Assembly: GCA_944383885.1 (NCBI GenBank)
Contig: CALWRF010000011.1
Span: 1-64,000, forward strand
Source of the DNA: an uncultured Clostridia bacterium
Lineage (GTDB): Bacteria; Bacillota; Clostridia; Lachnospirales; Anaerotignaceae
Length of the DNA stretch: 64,000 bases
Reading direction: 5' to 3'
In this document: positions 55,849 to 64,000 of the stretch, in pieces
How positions within the stretch are numbered: the stretch's first letter is position 1
Layout of the letters: every line of letters starts with the position of its first letter
Program-made: the position numbers and the translations under genes
The notes under the pieces: model-generated
Told to the model about the DNA's origin: nothing
Databases searched by the model: none
The model's input: the letters and a program-made list of their open reading frames with translations, nothing else

Positions 55849-57516
55849 ATGGAAAATAAAGTGACAATAACTGTTGACGGTAAGGACCAGCAGGAAATAG
55901 AAAGCGGAACATATTTTTATGAAATAGCTGAAAAATATAAAAACAACTATAAAACAGATATTATGCTTGCTAAAAGCGGTAATGTGCTGTACGAGCTGGG
56001 AAATAAAATAACTAAAAGCATGGATATCAGTTTTATTGACCTTACAGACCAAGACGGAGTCAGGGTTTATTCCCGAAGCCTTTCGTTTATAATGGTAAAG
56101 GCTATAAAAGAGCTGTACGGAATAGATACTAAAATTTATATTGAGCATTCAATAAACGGCAATCTGTATACAGAAGTTTATCAAAAAGGCTTACTGATAG
56201 ATGAGAAGTTTTTATGTGAAGTAAAAAACAAAATGCAGGAAATCATTGATTTAAACCACCCTATTGAACGCTTAATGGTAAGTGCTGATGAAGCTATAGA
56301 ACTTGCTTCTAAGTACGGCATGGAGGATAAATCACGTCTTCTGGCGTACAGAAGGGTTTCCTATGTAAGCGTTTATAAGCTTGATGATTTTTATGACTAC
56401 TATTATGGCTATATGCTTCCTTTTACGGGCTGCCTTAAAATTTTTGATTTGGCTCTCTATGAAAAAGGTTTTCTGCTTAGGATGCCGTCTGCAAAATGCC
56501 TTTATGCGCCTGAAAGCTATGATAATTTTGAGAAAATATCAAAAGTTTTTATGGAGCAGCTGGATTGGTGTAATTTAATGGAAGTAAAATGCATTGCCGA
56601 CTTAAATGATATAATCGCAAAAGGCGGTTTTGATGAGCTTGTAAGGGTAAATGAGGCGCTGCATGAAAAGAAAATAGCCAATATTGCCGATGAAATTACA
56701 GCAAAAAGTGATAAAGTTAAAATTGTTCTTATAGCCGGACCGTCTTCTTCAGGTAAAACGTCTTTTGCCCAAAGGCTGTGTGTCCAGCTTAGAGTAAACG
56801 GTATTAAACCGCAGGCAATAGGAATGGACGACTATTTTGTAAACAGAGATAAAACACCTTTGGGTCCAGATGGAAAACCGGATTATGAAGGTTTAGGCGC
56901 TCTTGATTTAAAGAAATTCAATAAAGATTTAAACGACCTTATTAATGGAAAAGAAGCCATAATCCCGTCTTATGATTTTATTACTGGAAAAAGAAGGATA
57001 ACAGGCAGAAAACTTAAGCTTCATAAAGGTGAAATAGTAGTTATAGAAGGCATACATGGTCTTAATACAGACCTTACAAAGGCTATACCGGAGGAAGCTA
57101 AGTTTAGAATATTTGTAAGCCCTATGACGCAGCTTAATGTAGATGCCCACAACTGTATTTCAACGTCTGACAGCCGTTTAATAAGGAGAATAGTAAGGGA
57201 TTATCAGTTCCGCGGCAATTCGGCGTCCGAAACAATAAGTATTTGGCCTGATGTCCGCAGGGGAGAGGAAAAAAATATATTCCCTTATCAGGAAAATGCA
57301 GATGTAATATTTAATTCTGCTACAATTTATGAGCTTTGTGTTTTAAAATCTTTTATACTGCCAAGGCTTTATAAAATAGATAAAACAATGCCGGAGTATA
57401 TTGTGGCAAACAGGCTAATAAAATTTCTTGATTATTTTCTTTGCGCCGGAACAGACGCAATACCGGATAATTCTTTAATTAAAGAGTTTGTAGGCGGAAG
57501 TGTATTTAATGTTTGA
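55849..57516 (+). CDS. Nucleoside (uridine) kinase-like protein with TGS-like N-terminus
   Basis: A 555-residue fusion. The N-terminal part (1-75) resembles a TGS domain (VTITVDGKDQQEIESGTYFYEIAEKY), the next part (about 75-260) resembles the threonyl-tRNA synthetase second additional domain region, and the C-terminal part is a uridine kinase/phosphoribulokinase P-loop domain with Walker A IAGPSSSGKTSFAQRL and the acceptor region GMDDYFVNRDKTPLGPDG. This architecture is common in Clostridia and Thermotogae; nucleoside specificity is not certain. Its stop codon overlaps the -35 of the rnpB promoter. Confidence 0.87.
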   Translation: MENKVTITVDGKDQQEIESGTYFYEIAEKYKNNYKTDIMLAKSGNVLYELGNKITKSMDISFIDLTDQDGVRVYSRSLSFIMVKAIKELYGIDTKIYIEHSINGNLYTEVYQKGLLIDEKFLCEVKNKMQEIIDLNHPIERLMVSADEAIELASKYGMEDKSRLLAYRRVSYVSVYKLDDFYDYYYGYMLPFTGCLKIFDLALYEKGFLLRMPSAKCLYAPESYDNFEKISKVFMEQLDWCNLMEVKCIADLNDIIAKGGFDELVRVNEALHEKKIANIADEITAKSDKVKIVLIAGPSSSGKTSFAQRLCVQLRVNGIKPQAIGMDDYFVNRDKTPLGPDGKPDYEGLGALDLKKFNKDLNDLINGKEAIIPSYDFITGKRRITGRKLKLHKGEIVVIEGIHGLNTDLTKAIPEEAKFRIFVSPMTQLNVDAHNCISTSDSRLIRRIVRDYQFRGNSASETISIWPDVRRGEEKNIFPYQENADVIFNSATIYELCVLKSFILPRLYKIDKTMPEYIVANRLIKFLDYFLCAGTDAIPDNSLIKEFVGGSVFNV

Positions 57517-57541
57517 CATGAAAAACTGTATATGATAAAAT
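57513..57541 (+). promoter_or_regulatory. Sigma-A promoter of rnpB
   Basis: TTGACA (57513-57518) overlaps the stop codon of the nucleoside kinase gene; after 17 bases comes TAAAAT (57536-57541) with extended -10 TG at 57533-57534. Initiation would fall at about 57549, right at the RNA start. Confidence 0.8.
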
Positions 57542-57550
57542 ATTTTTTCG

Positions 57551-57880
57551 TGAGTAGGTCAGATGGTCGCCCTATTTTTAGGGAGGAAAGTCCGGGCTTC
57601 ATAGAGCAGGGCGCCGGTTAACGGCCGGTGAAGGTGACTTCAAGGAAAGTGCAACAGAAATAAACCGCCTGTTTTTTTGCAGGTAAGGGTGGAAAGGTGA
57701 GGTAAGGGCTCACCGCTTTTCTGGTAACAGAAAAGGCTCTGTAAACCCCGCCTGAAGCAAGGTCCGAAAAAGCTTAAGGAATTGCTCGTTCCGCTTTAAC
57801 ATGACCGCATGATGATGCTGGCGACAGCATACCAAGATAGATGACCGTCTAATACAGAACCCGGCTTACAGGCCTGCTCA
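57551..57880 (+). ncRNA. rnpB: RNase P RNA (bacterial, type A-like)
   Basis: Catalytic RNA that removes 5' leaders from tRNA precursors. The universal GAGGAAAGTCCGGGC is at 57583-57597. It is followed by GCAGGGCGCCGG, GGTAAGGGTGGAAAGGTG with the A-type layout of the middle stems, and the 3' part ACAGAACCCGGCTTACAGGCC. P1 closes between TGAGTAGGTC (57551-57560) and GGCCTGCTCA (57871-57880). Length is about 330 nt. Type A against B is judged by eye. Confidence 0.95.
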
Positions 57881-57910
57881 TTAATTAAAAATATTTAAAA
57901 ATTAATTATT

Positions 57911-57953
57911 AATGCGGAGCAGTTTGTATTTATAAACCGTTCCGTATTTTTTA
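57911..57953 (+). terminator. Intrinsic terminator of rnpB
   Basis: AATGCGGAGCAGTTT (57911-57925) pairs with AAACCGTTCCGTATT (57933-57947) with wobbles, then TTTTT. Confidence 0.8.
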
Positions 57954-57986
57954 TTATAGAAATTTTACTCAGCTGATTTGTTTTAT

Positions 57987-58015
57987 TTGACATAAACGGC
58001 TTCAGGATATAAAAT
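57987..58015 (+). promoter_or_regulatory. Sigma-A promoter of the cobalamin operon
   Basis: TTGACA (57987-57992), 17 bases, TAAAAT (58010-58015), about 20 bases before the riboswitch. Confidence 0.75.
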
Positions 58016-58031
58016 TAAATAAACTGAATAT

Positions 58032-58200
58032 AAAAACTTTCTGGTGCCTGCTTTTAAAGTCAGGATAATAGGGAAGAGGGGTGAGATTCCCTCACGGTGC
58101 CACCGCTGTATTAACTTATTTTAACCTCTTTATTTATGCCACTGTTTAAATGGGAAGGCAGAGAGGTTGGGTTTAAGTCAGAAGACCTGCCAAAAAGTTA
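58032..58200 (+). ncRNA. Cobalamin (AdoCbl-type) riboswitch
   Basis: The class features are in order: GGTGCC at 58043-58048, AATAGGGAA, GGTGAGATTCCCTCACGG, GGTGCCACCGCTGT, GCCACTG (58138-58144), TGGGAAGGC, and the B12 box AAGTCAGAAGACCTGCC (58175-58191). P1 forms between AAACTTT-side and AAAAAGTT at the ends. It senses cobalamin and should switch off the biosynthetic operon. Boundaries are approximate. Confidence 0.95.
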
Positions 58201-58249
58201 TGTACCTCCGCCGGGTCAGCGGAAAAGGGCATTTAATGTGTTATTTGTG

Positions 58250-58276
58250 TGCCTTTTTTAAGGCATTTTTTATTTT
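58250..58276 (+). terminator. Terminator of the cobalamin riboswitch
   Basis: TGCCTT (58250-58255) pairs with AAGGCA (58260-58265), then TTTTTT. It lies between the aptamer and cbiK, the expected expression platform for transcriptional control. Another candidate stem is CCGC...GCGG around 58208-58222. Confidence 0.7.
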
Positions 58277-58297
58277 ATATAATTTTAAGGAGCAAAA

Positions 58298-59074
58298 ATG
58301 AGTAAAAAAGCAATACTTGCAGTTAGTTTTGGCACCAGTTACAGGCAGACAATGGAAAAAACAATCAGCACTATTGAAAATAAAATATCTAATGAATTTA
58401 CCGGATATGATATTTATAGAGCTTTTACAAGTGGTATAATAATTAAAAAACTTAAAAGCCAAGGCTTTGATATAATGGGTGTTTCGGAAGCTATTGAAAA
58501 GCTTGTATATTCTGGTTATGATGAGTGTTATATTCAGCCAACGCATATTATTGCCGGTGTGGAATATGAAAAAATTCTAAAAGAAGCTAAGGCTTATGAA
58601 AATAAGTTTAATGTTTTTAAAATAGGCAAGCCTCTTCTTTATACAACAGGGCACATTAATAAGCTTATTAATATACTTGTTAATAATATAGATTATGATA
58701 AAAATGAGGCTGTTGTTTTAATGGGTCATGGAAGCGAGCATTTTGCAAATACGGTTTATGCTTCTCTTGACTATATGTTCAAAGAAAAAGGATACAATAA
58801 TTTTTTTGTAGGCACTGTTGAGGCTTATCCGGATATTGAAACTGTTCTAAGACTTGTTAAAAACTCAGGTTTTAAAAAAGCTGTCATACTTCCGCTTTTA
58901 ATTGTTGCCGGCGACCATGCCTTAAATGATATGTCATCAAATGAGCCGGACAGCTGGCTAAGTATTTTTAATAATGCCGGAATTTCAGCAAGAGCCGTTG
59001 TTAAAGGGCTGGGAGAATATAATGGAATAGCTGAAATGTATATTGAGCACATAAAAAGCTACATGGGTCTGTAA
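58298..59074 (+). CDS. cbiK: Sirohydrochlorin cobaltochelatase
   Basis: Inserts cobalt into sirohydrochlorin (factor II) at the start of the anaerobic B12 route. 258 residues. Chelatase fold with start KAILAVSFGTSYRQTM, metal-site histidines in VVLMGHGSEHFANTVY and VAGDHALNDMSS, and the VEAYPDIETVL segment. It is CbiK-type, with no cleaved signal peptide. TAAGGAGC precedes ATG 58298. It is first of the riboswitch-controlled operon. Confidence 0.94.
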   Translation: MSKKAILAVSFGTSYRQTMEKTISTIENKISNEFTGYDIYRAFTSGIIIKKLKSQGFDIMGVSEAIEKLVYSGYDECYIQPTHIIAGVEYEKILKEAKAYENKFNVFKIGKPLLYTTGHINKLINILVNNIDYDKNEAVVLMGHGSEHFANTVYASLDYMFKEKGYNNFFVGTVEAYPDIETVLRLVKNSGFKKAVILPLLIVAGDHALNDMSSNEPDSWLSIFNNAGISARAVVKGLGEYNGIAEMYIEHIKSYMGL

Positions 59075-59083
59075 GGTGGTTTA

Positions 59084-60211
59084 ATGTTTAATTTATATGT
59101 AGAAAACGGACCAAATAAAAAACTAAGGTGTGGTTATACAACTGGAACATGTGCCGCTGCTGCATCTAAAGCCGCTGTTGAGGCGCTTTTAAGCGGTAAA
59201 ACCCATGACAGCTGTTTTGTAATTACTCCTAAAGGCATAAAAGTGGAGATTGAAATTGTTAAAAAAACTGTTTCAGGTGATAAAACATTATGTTCGGTTA
59301 TTAAAGATGCCGGGGACGATATAGACGCTACAGATGGATTAGAAATTGTTTCAACTGCTGAAAAAACGGAAAACGGAATAATAATTACAGGCGGCATGGG
59401 AGTTGGAAGAGTTACAAAAGCCGGACTTGACCAGCCAGTAGGAAGTTTTGCGATTAATTCCATACCGCGCAGAATGATATCTGAATCTGTTAGAGAAGTT
59501 TGTGAAAAATACGGATATAAAGGCGGAATAAAAATCACGATTTCTGTGCCTGAAGGTGAAAAAACAGCCGAAAAAACTTTTAATCCCAACATTGGGATAA
59601 TAGGCGGAATTTCAATTATAGGCACAACAGGAATTGTTGAGCCGAGAAGTTTAAAGGCTATATTTGATACAGTTAAATTAGAGCTTAATGTGTTGAAAAC
59701 CGCCGGAAACGAAAGCATTGTTATTACGCCTGGAAATTATGGCGAGAGCTTTTTAAATAATATGAATTTTAGTGTCCCTTTTGTTAAATGCTCTAATTTC
59801 ATTGGCGATACATTAGATGAAGCGGTTAAACTGGGATTTAAAAACATACTCCTTTGCGGACATTTTGGAAAGTTTGTAAAACTGGCAGGAGGAATGTTTA
59901 ATACTCACTCTTTTTACGGTGACTGCCGCATGGAAATATTGTGTGCCCATGGAGCTTTATGTGGTGTGCCGAATGATTTTTTAAAAAATATTATGGATTG
60001 CGCGACAGTAGATGCCGCACTGGATATTTTAAAATATAATAATTCTGTTTTTAACAATGTAATAAAATCTATTACAAATAAAATTCAGGCTAATATAGAT
60101 AAAAAGATTCCTGAAAATGTAAAAGCCGGAGTGCTTATATATACAAATAAATATGGAATTATAGGAACAAGCGAAAAGGGCAGGGAATTGATTAAAAGTT
60201 TCGGAGGTTAA
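59084..60211 (+). CDS. cbiD: Cobalt-precorrin-5B (C1)-methyltransferase
   Basis: Methylates C1 during anaerobic corrin ring formation. 375 residues. The family start RCGYTTGTCAAAASKAA is present, with GGMGVGRVTKAGLDQPVG, SVPEGEKTAEKTFNPN and GGISIIGTTGIVEPRS further on. TAAGGTGG precedes the ATG. It lies 9 bases after cbiK and 1 base before cbiL. Confidence 0.95.
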   Translation: MFNLYVENGPNKKLRCGYTTGTCAAAASKAAVEALLSGKTHDSCFVITPKGIKVEIEIVKKTVSGDKTLCSVIKDAGDDIDATDGLEIVSTAEKTENGIIITGGMGVGRVTKAGLDQPVGSFAINSIPRRMISESVREVCEKYGYKGGIKITISVPEGEKTAEKTFNPNIGIIGGISIIGTTGIVEPRSLKAIFDTVKLELNVLKTAGNESIVITPGNYGESFLNNMNFSVPFVKCSNFIGDTLDEAVKLGFKNILLCGHFGKFVKLAGGMFNTHSFYGDCRMEILCAHGALCGVPNDFLKNIMDCATVDAALDILKYNNSVFNNVIKSITNKIQANIDKKIPENVKAGVLIYTNKYGIIGTSEKGRELIKSFGG

Positions 60212-60212
60212 A

Positions 60213-60902
60213 ATGTCGGAAGGTTTGCTTTACGGAGTAGGTATAGGTCCGGGAGACAGTGAGCTTTTAACTTTAAAGGCTTTAAGAATATTAAAAGAAA
60301 ACAGGGTTTTAGCTGTGCCGCAGACAAAAGGTGAAAAAAACACAGCTCTTGACATTGTCTCAAATGTTATTGATATTTCTGTTAAGGAAATTTTGTATAT
60401 TGATTTTCCTATGACTGCTGATGAAAGAATTCTTGCAGAAAGCCACAAAAAAAGTGCTGATTTAATATGCGGTTATTTAAAAAAAGGTGAAAATGTGGTT
60501 TTTATAAGTATAGGCGATATTTCAATATATTCAACATTTGGCTATATTAATAATATTATTAAATATTTAGGATTTAAAACTGTAATGGTTCCGGGGATAC
60601 CAAGCTTTTGCGCTGTAAGTTCTGCTTTAGGCATAAGTCTAACTGATATGAAAAAACCTGTTCATATTATACCGGCTGTTCATGGTGGTATTGAAGAAAG
60701 CATTAAGCTTGACGGAACAAAAGTTTTTATGAAAAGCGGAAGCAGCGCAGTGGAATTGAAAAATACTGTTAATGAAAAGGGCATTTCTGAAAAGGCTTAT
60801 GCTGTTACGGACTGCGGGCTTGATACGGAAAAAATATTTTATGATGTTAACGATATAACAGATAAATTAGGATATTTTACTACTTTTATAGTGAAGGACT
60901 GA
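60213..60902 (+). CDS. cbiL: Cobalt-factor II / precorrin-2 C20-methyltransferase
   Basis: SAM-dependent tetrapyrrole methylase acting at C20. 229 residues. The TP-methylase start is GVGIGPGDSELLTLKALRIL, followed by the methylase loop VVFISIGDISIYSTFGYI and the PGIPSFCAVSSALG segment. The C20 class is supported by VPQTKGEKNTALDIV. Cobalt-dependent specificity is inferred from the neighbouring cbiK. CGGAGG precedes ATG 60213. Confidence 0.92.
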   Translation: MSEGLLYGVGIGPGDSELLTLKALRILKENRVLAVPQTKGEKNTALDIVSNVIDISVKEILYIDFPMTADERILAESHKKSADLICGYLKKGENVVFISIGDISIYSTFGYINNIIKYLGFKTVMVPGIPSFCAVSSALGISLTDMKKPVHIIPAVHGGIEESIKLDGTKVFMKSGSSAVELKNTVNEKGISEKAYAVTDCGLDTEKIFYDVNDITDKLGYFTTFIVKD

Positions 60903-60909
60903 AAAAAAT

Positions 60910-61668
60910 ATGATTGATTTTGTAGGAGCAGGTCCGGGAGCGGCTGATTTAATTACAGTAAGAGGTCACAAGCTTTTGTCCGAAGCCGATATAATAATTT
61001 ATACCGGCTCGCTTGTAAATGAGGAAGTTATAAACTGCCGAAAAAAAGACTGCAAAGTTTATAACAGCGCTTATATGACCCTTGAGGAAGTTATGGAAAT
61101 TATGATTTCCTCTGAAATGAAAGGTCTTAAAACAGTGCGGCTTCATACCGGTGACCCTTCACTTTACGGTGCGATACGTGAACAAATGGATATACTTGAT
61201 AAAGAAAAAATTGAATACAGAGTTTGTCCGGGAGTCAGCTCATTTTGTGCTGCCGCAGCTGCTTTAAATTTAGAATATACACTTCCTTCTGTTTCGCAAT
61301 CGGTAATTATTACAAGAGTGGAAGGGCGCACGCCTGTGCCTGAAAAAGAGGATATTTCTGAATTGGCAAAACATGGGGCTACAATGGTGCTGTTTTTAAG
61401 CGTTGGACTTATTGAAAGCGTTGTAAACAAATTGTATAAGGCTGGAATAAGCAAAAATACTCCGGCAGCAGTTGTGTATAAAGCAAGCTGGCCTGATGAA
61501 AAAAGATTTGTATGCACAGTTGAAACTTTAAAGGATACTGTTATAAAAAATAATATTAAAAATACTGCACTTATTATAATTGGAAATGTTATAAATTCAG
61601 AATATGACAGAAGCTGTCTTTATGCTCCATCATTTTCTACCCTTTTCAGAAAGGAAGAAACAAAGTAA
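60910..61668 (+). CDS. cbiF: Cobalt-precorrin-4 / precorrin-4 C11-methyltransferase
   Basis: TP-methylase acting at C11. 252 residues. The class is shown by VGAGPGAADLITVRGHKLL, ADIIIYTGSLVNEEVI and the HTGDPSLYGAIREQMDIL motif; TPVPEKEDISELAKHGATM is also typical of CobM/CbiF. The start is 7 bases after cbiL stops; the ribosome site is weak (GGACTGAAAAAAAT), so coupling to cbiL is likely. Confidence 0.94.
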   Translation: MIDFVGAGPGAADLITVRGHKLLSEADIIIYTGSLVNEEVINCRKKDCKVYNSAYMTLEEVMEIMISSEMKGLKTVRLHTGDPSLYGAIREQMDILDKEKIEYRVCPGVSSFCAAAAALNLEYTLPSVSQSVIITRVEGRTPVPEKEDISELAKHGATMVLFLSVGLIESVVNKLYKAGISKNTPAAVVYKASWPDEKRFVCTVETLKDTVIKNNIKNTALIIIGNVINSEYDRSCLYAPSFSTLFRKEETK

Positions 61669-61669
61669 A

Positions 61670-62713
61670 ATGACCAATAAAGTAGCAGTTATTAGCTTTA
61701 CTGAAAGAGGAAGTATTGCTGGGAAAAAAATAAGCGCTGCCCTTACTGAAAAGGGATACATGTGTACTTGTTTTGCTCCTGAAAAATTTGCTTTAAAGTT
61801 TGGATTTGAAAGCATGCGCGGGGAATATATAAAATGGGCAGGAAGTATATTTAACAGTTTCGGCATACTTGTTTTTATAGGCGCCGCAGGAATTGCCGTA
61901 AGAGGGATTGCGCCTTATATAAAAGATAAATTTACTGACCCTGCCGTAGTTGTTTTAGATGAGAGAGAAAATTTTGCCATACCTTTATTAAGCGGACATG
62001 TAGGCGGAGCAGTCGGGTTTGTTAAGGTTTTGTGCGAAATAACAAATGCTGTGCCTGTTATAACAACTGCTACGGATATAAACAATAAATTTGCAGTTGA
62101 TGTTTTTGCTGTTAGGAATGATTTAAAAATAATTCAGCGTACAGCGGCTAAAGAAATTTCATCAGCGCTGCTTTCTGGGGAAAATATAAATTTTTGCTGT
62201 GATTCTGGATATTCAGGAAACATTCCAAATGGTGTCAAAATTTCTGATAAAGGTAAAATTGGTTTTGTTGTTTCAGTATTTAATAAAAGGTTATACGATA
62301 TAAATTTGAACCTTGTGCCTTATAAAATTCATCTGGGTATTGGTTGCAAAAAAGGTACGCCTAAAGAGAGTATTGAAAACGCGGTTAATTCATTTTTGAA
62401 TGAAAACAATATATTTGAGGAAGCCGTTAAATCTGTTTCAACTATTACAATTAAACAGAATGAAAAAGGCATTATTGAGTTTTGCGGCAAAAAAGACTGG
62501 CTTGTTGAATACTTTACTGCTGAGGAACTAAACAGAGTGAAAGGCAGTTTTAATGCTTCTGAATTTGTAAAAAAAACAACCGGTACAGATAATGTATGCG
62601 AAAGAGCGGCTGTACTTTCTGCCAAAAACGGCAATTTGATTATAAATAAAACATCGTTTAACGGCATTACTTTGGCAGCGGCATGTGAGAAATGGAGTGT
62701 TGATTTTGGCTGA
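61670..62713 (+). CDS. cbiG: Cobalt-precorrin 5A hydrolase
   Basis: Opens the delta-lactone ring with release of acetaldehyde in the anaerobic route. 347 residues: the N-terminal CbiG_N region with FIGAAGIAVRGIAPYIKDKFTDPAVVVLDE and IPLLSGHVGGA, a mid region, and the C-terminal CbiG_C domain (HLGIGCKKGTPKESIENAV, then SAKNGNLIINKTSFNGITLA). AAAGGAAG precedes ATG 61670. It overlaps cbiH by 8 bases. Presence of cbiG and cbiD marks the oxygen-independent pathway. Confidence 0.94.
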   Translation: MTNKVAVISFTERGSIAGKKISAALTEKGYMCTCFAPEKFALKFGFESMRGEYIKWAGSIFNSFGILVFIGAAGIAVRGIAPYIKDKFTDPAVVVLDERENFAIPLLSGHVGGAVGFVKVLCEITNAVPVITTATDINNKFAVDVFAVRNDLKIIQRTAAKEISSALLSGENINFCCDSGYSGNIPNGVKISDKGKIGFVVSVFNKRLYDINLNLVPYKIHLGIGCKKGTPKESIENAVNSFLNENNIFEEAVKSVSTITIKQNEKGIIEFCGKKDWLVEYFTAEELNRVKGSFNASEFVKKTTGTDNVCERAAVLSAKNGNLIINKTSFNGITLAAACEKWSVDFG

Positions 62714-63428
62714 TTTATACATAGTTGGGACAGGTCCGGGAGAAATTGGCAAAATGACTGTAGAGGCTGTAGAAGCGTTAAGAAAATGCAGTACAATTGC
62801 AGGTTATACAGTATACTGCGATTTGCTGAAAGAATATTTTCCGGATAAAAATTATATTTCATCAGCAATGAAGCAGGAAAAAGAAAGATGTATTATGGCT
62901 TTAAAAAATGCCGAAAAAGAAGATACAGCAATGGTTTGCAGCGGAGATGCCGGTGTATACGCTTTGGCAGGTCTTATATTGGAGATTAAAAAGAATAATA
63001 ATGTAAATATAAAAATAATACCCGGCGTAACTGCGGCGTTAAGCGGCGGAGCACTTTTGGGAGCACCTCTGGGTCATGATTTTGCTGTTATAAGTTTAAG
63101 CGATATTTTAACGCCTTATGATGTAATAGAAAAAAGATTAAAATGCGCCGCTATGGGCGACTTTGCTATATGCATTTATAACCCGTCAAGCAAAAAAAGA
63201 AAAGATTATTTAAAAAAAGCATGTGAAATATTGCTTGAATATAAAAAGCCGGATACTGTGTGCGGCGTTGTAAAAAATATCGGCAGAAATGAAGAAACAA
63301 AACTTATACTTACTCTTAAAGAGCTTAAATACTACGAAGCAGATATGTTTACTACTGTTTTTGTGGGCAATTCCAATACTTATGTAAAAGACGGATATAT
63401 AATAACGCCAAGGGGATATATTATTTAA
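62706..63428 (+). CDS. cbiH: Cobalt-precorrin-3B C17-methyltransferase
   Basis: TP-methylase causing ring contraction. 240 residues. The start is LYIVGTGPGEIGKMTVEA; ring-contraction class segments are TIAGYTVYCDLL, MVCSGDAGVYALAGLI, IIPGVTAALSGGALLGAPLGHDFAVISLSD and FAICIYNPSSKKRKDYL. I start it at TTG 62706 with GGAG 9 bases upstream, inside cbiG; GTG 62685 and 62697 are alternatives. Confidence 0.93.
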   Translation: MADLYIVGTGPGEIGKMTVEAVEALRKCSTIAGYTVYCDLLKEYFPDKNYISSAMKQEKERCIMALKNAEKEDTAMVCSGDAGVYALAGLILEIKKNNNVNIKIIPGVTAALSGGALLGAPLGHDFAVISLSDILTPYDVIEKRLKCAAMGDFAICIYNPSSKKRKDYLKKACEILLEYKKPDTVCGVVKNIGRNEETKLILTLKELKYYEADMFTTVFVGNSNTYVKDGYIITPRGYII

Positions 63429-63440
63429 GGAGAGGTTTAA

Positions 63441-64000
63441 ATGGGAGATATTCTGCTTTTTGCAGGCACAACGGAGGGAAGAAAAGCCGCAGAATTTTTG
63501 TCTTTGTCAGGTATTAAAACTGATGTGCTGACTGCTACAGAATACGGAAAACAAGTTATTGATAAAAGCGGTGATTTTATAAATGTTATATCCGGCAGGC
63601 TTAATGAAAATGAAATGGAAAAGCTTATGATTGACAACATGTATAAGCTTGTTGTAGATGCTACACACCCATTTGCCAAAAATGTTACAGAAAATATACA
63701 AACTGCATGTAAAAATACACAAACTGAATATATCAGGCTTTTAAGAAATGATTTGGATATAGAAAATTTAAACTGCATATATGTTAAAAATCATACAGAA
63801 GCTGTTGAATATTTAAAAAATAAAGAGGGAAATGTTTTTTTAACAACCGGCAGCAATAATATTGAAGCGTACACAGCTGAAGAAGGCTTAAAAGGACGCA
63901 TTTTTGTACGCGTTCTTCCATTGGCAGAATCTTTGGATAAATGTATTAAATCCGGCATAAATCCAAAGCATATTATGTGCATGCAGGGACCTTTCAGTCA
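63441..64000 (+). CDS. cbiJ: Cobalt-precorrin-6A reductase, 5' part
   Basis: The gene starts at ATG 63441 with AAGGAGAGG (63427-63435) and stays open to the window end, giving 186 of about 250 residues. It opens MGDILLFAGTTEGRKAAEFL, with VVDATHPFAKNVTENIQ, YIRLLRNDLD and the late MCMQGPFS segment, all signatures of the CbiJ/CobK reductase, which uses NADPH or NADH to reduce the macrocycle. The C-terminus and any further genes (cbiE, cbiT, cbiC, cbiA) are outside the window. Confidence 0.92.
   Translation, partial: MGDILLFAGTTEGRKAAEFLSLSGIKTDVLTATEYGKQVIDKSGDFINVISGRLNENEMEKLMIDNMYKLVVDATHPFAKNVTENIQTACKNTQTEYIRLLRNDLDIENLNCIYVKNHTEAVEYLKNKEGNVFLTTGSNNIEAYTAEEGLKGRIFVRVLPLAESLDKCIKSGINPKHIMCMQGPFS

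Noticed and set aside
59134-59718. A 194-codon minus-strand frame opposite cbiD
   Set aside because: Fully inside an unambiguous gene, no start signal, proline/serine/isoleucine-biased shadow composition.

Overview
The window is a contiguous stretch of a low-GC, AT-rich Firmicutes chromosome, most likely an anaerobic spore-forming member of the Clostridia (Lachnospiraceae-like). The evidence is the sporulation genes (spoIIP, sigH), the T-box leaders, the anaerobic early-cobalt cobalamin route, strong AAGGAGG ribosome sites with frequent TTG and GTG starts, and the preserved gene order ispF-cysE-cysS-mrnC-rlmB-rae1-sigH and dnaG-rpoD-trmK-nif3. I see no insertion sequence, prophage, integrase, CRISPR array or tRNA. 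It reads as core chromosome, and nearly all of it is assignable.

Layout: 1-1.6 kb, end of rpsB and tsf. 1.7-3.9 kb, an AI-2E/PerM-type membrane protein and a nitroreductase-like protein. 3.9-7.6 kb, branched-chain amino acid operon ilvB-ilvN-ilvC behind a 37-codon Ile/Val/Leu-rich leader peptide and attenuator. 7.6-12.9 kb, ispF, a Cys T-box, cysE-cysS-mrnC-rlmB-rae1-sigH. 12.9-19.4 kb, a DUF1835/DUF3658-like protein, clpB under a CIRCE-overlapped promoter, a MATE pump, galE. 19.4-22.2 kb (minus strand), a second MATE pump, a PAP2 phosphatase and an EamA transporter. 22.4-27.1 kb, a self-contained fructose PTS operon fruK-fruA-HPr-EI whose HPr has Gly at position 46. 27.2-29.6 kb, an orphan small protein, then DUF523 and prfC on minus. 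29.6-39.1 kb, pyrimidine operon pyrC-pyrF-carA-carB-pyrK-pyrD-pyrE behind a previously unannotated 42-codon leader ORF whose stop codon sits in the loop of an intrinsic terminator. 39.1-44.2 kb, panC, a minus-strand group (coiled-coil membrane protein, MGMT, lipoprotein), spoIIP and a small membrane protein. 44.3-47.9 kb, asnB, then glyS behind a Gly T-box. 48.1-48.9 kb (minus), a PNPOx-like protein and a tautomerase. 49.2-57.5 kb, dgt, dnaG, rpoD, a secreted copper-amine-oxidase-N protein, trmK, a Nif3-like protein and a nucleoside kinase. 57.5-58.3 kb, the RNase P RNA gene and a cobalamin riboswitch. 58.3-64 kb, cobalamin genes cbiK-cbiD-cbiL-cbiF-cbiG-cbiH-cbiJ, the last cut by the window end.

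The unifying theme is leader-based control of biosynthesis. Five operons carry cis-acting leaders of four types: an Ile/Val/Leu peptide attenuator (ilv), T-boxes (cysES, glyS), a B12 riboswitch (cbi), and what looks like a translation-coupled attenuator for pyrimidine synthesis that resembles enterobacterial pyrBI logic rather than the PyrR system expected in Firmicutes. The pyr leader and the ilv leader are the most interesting signals here.
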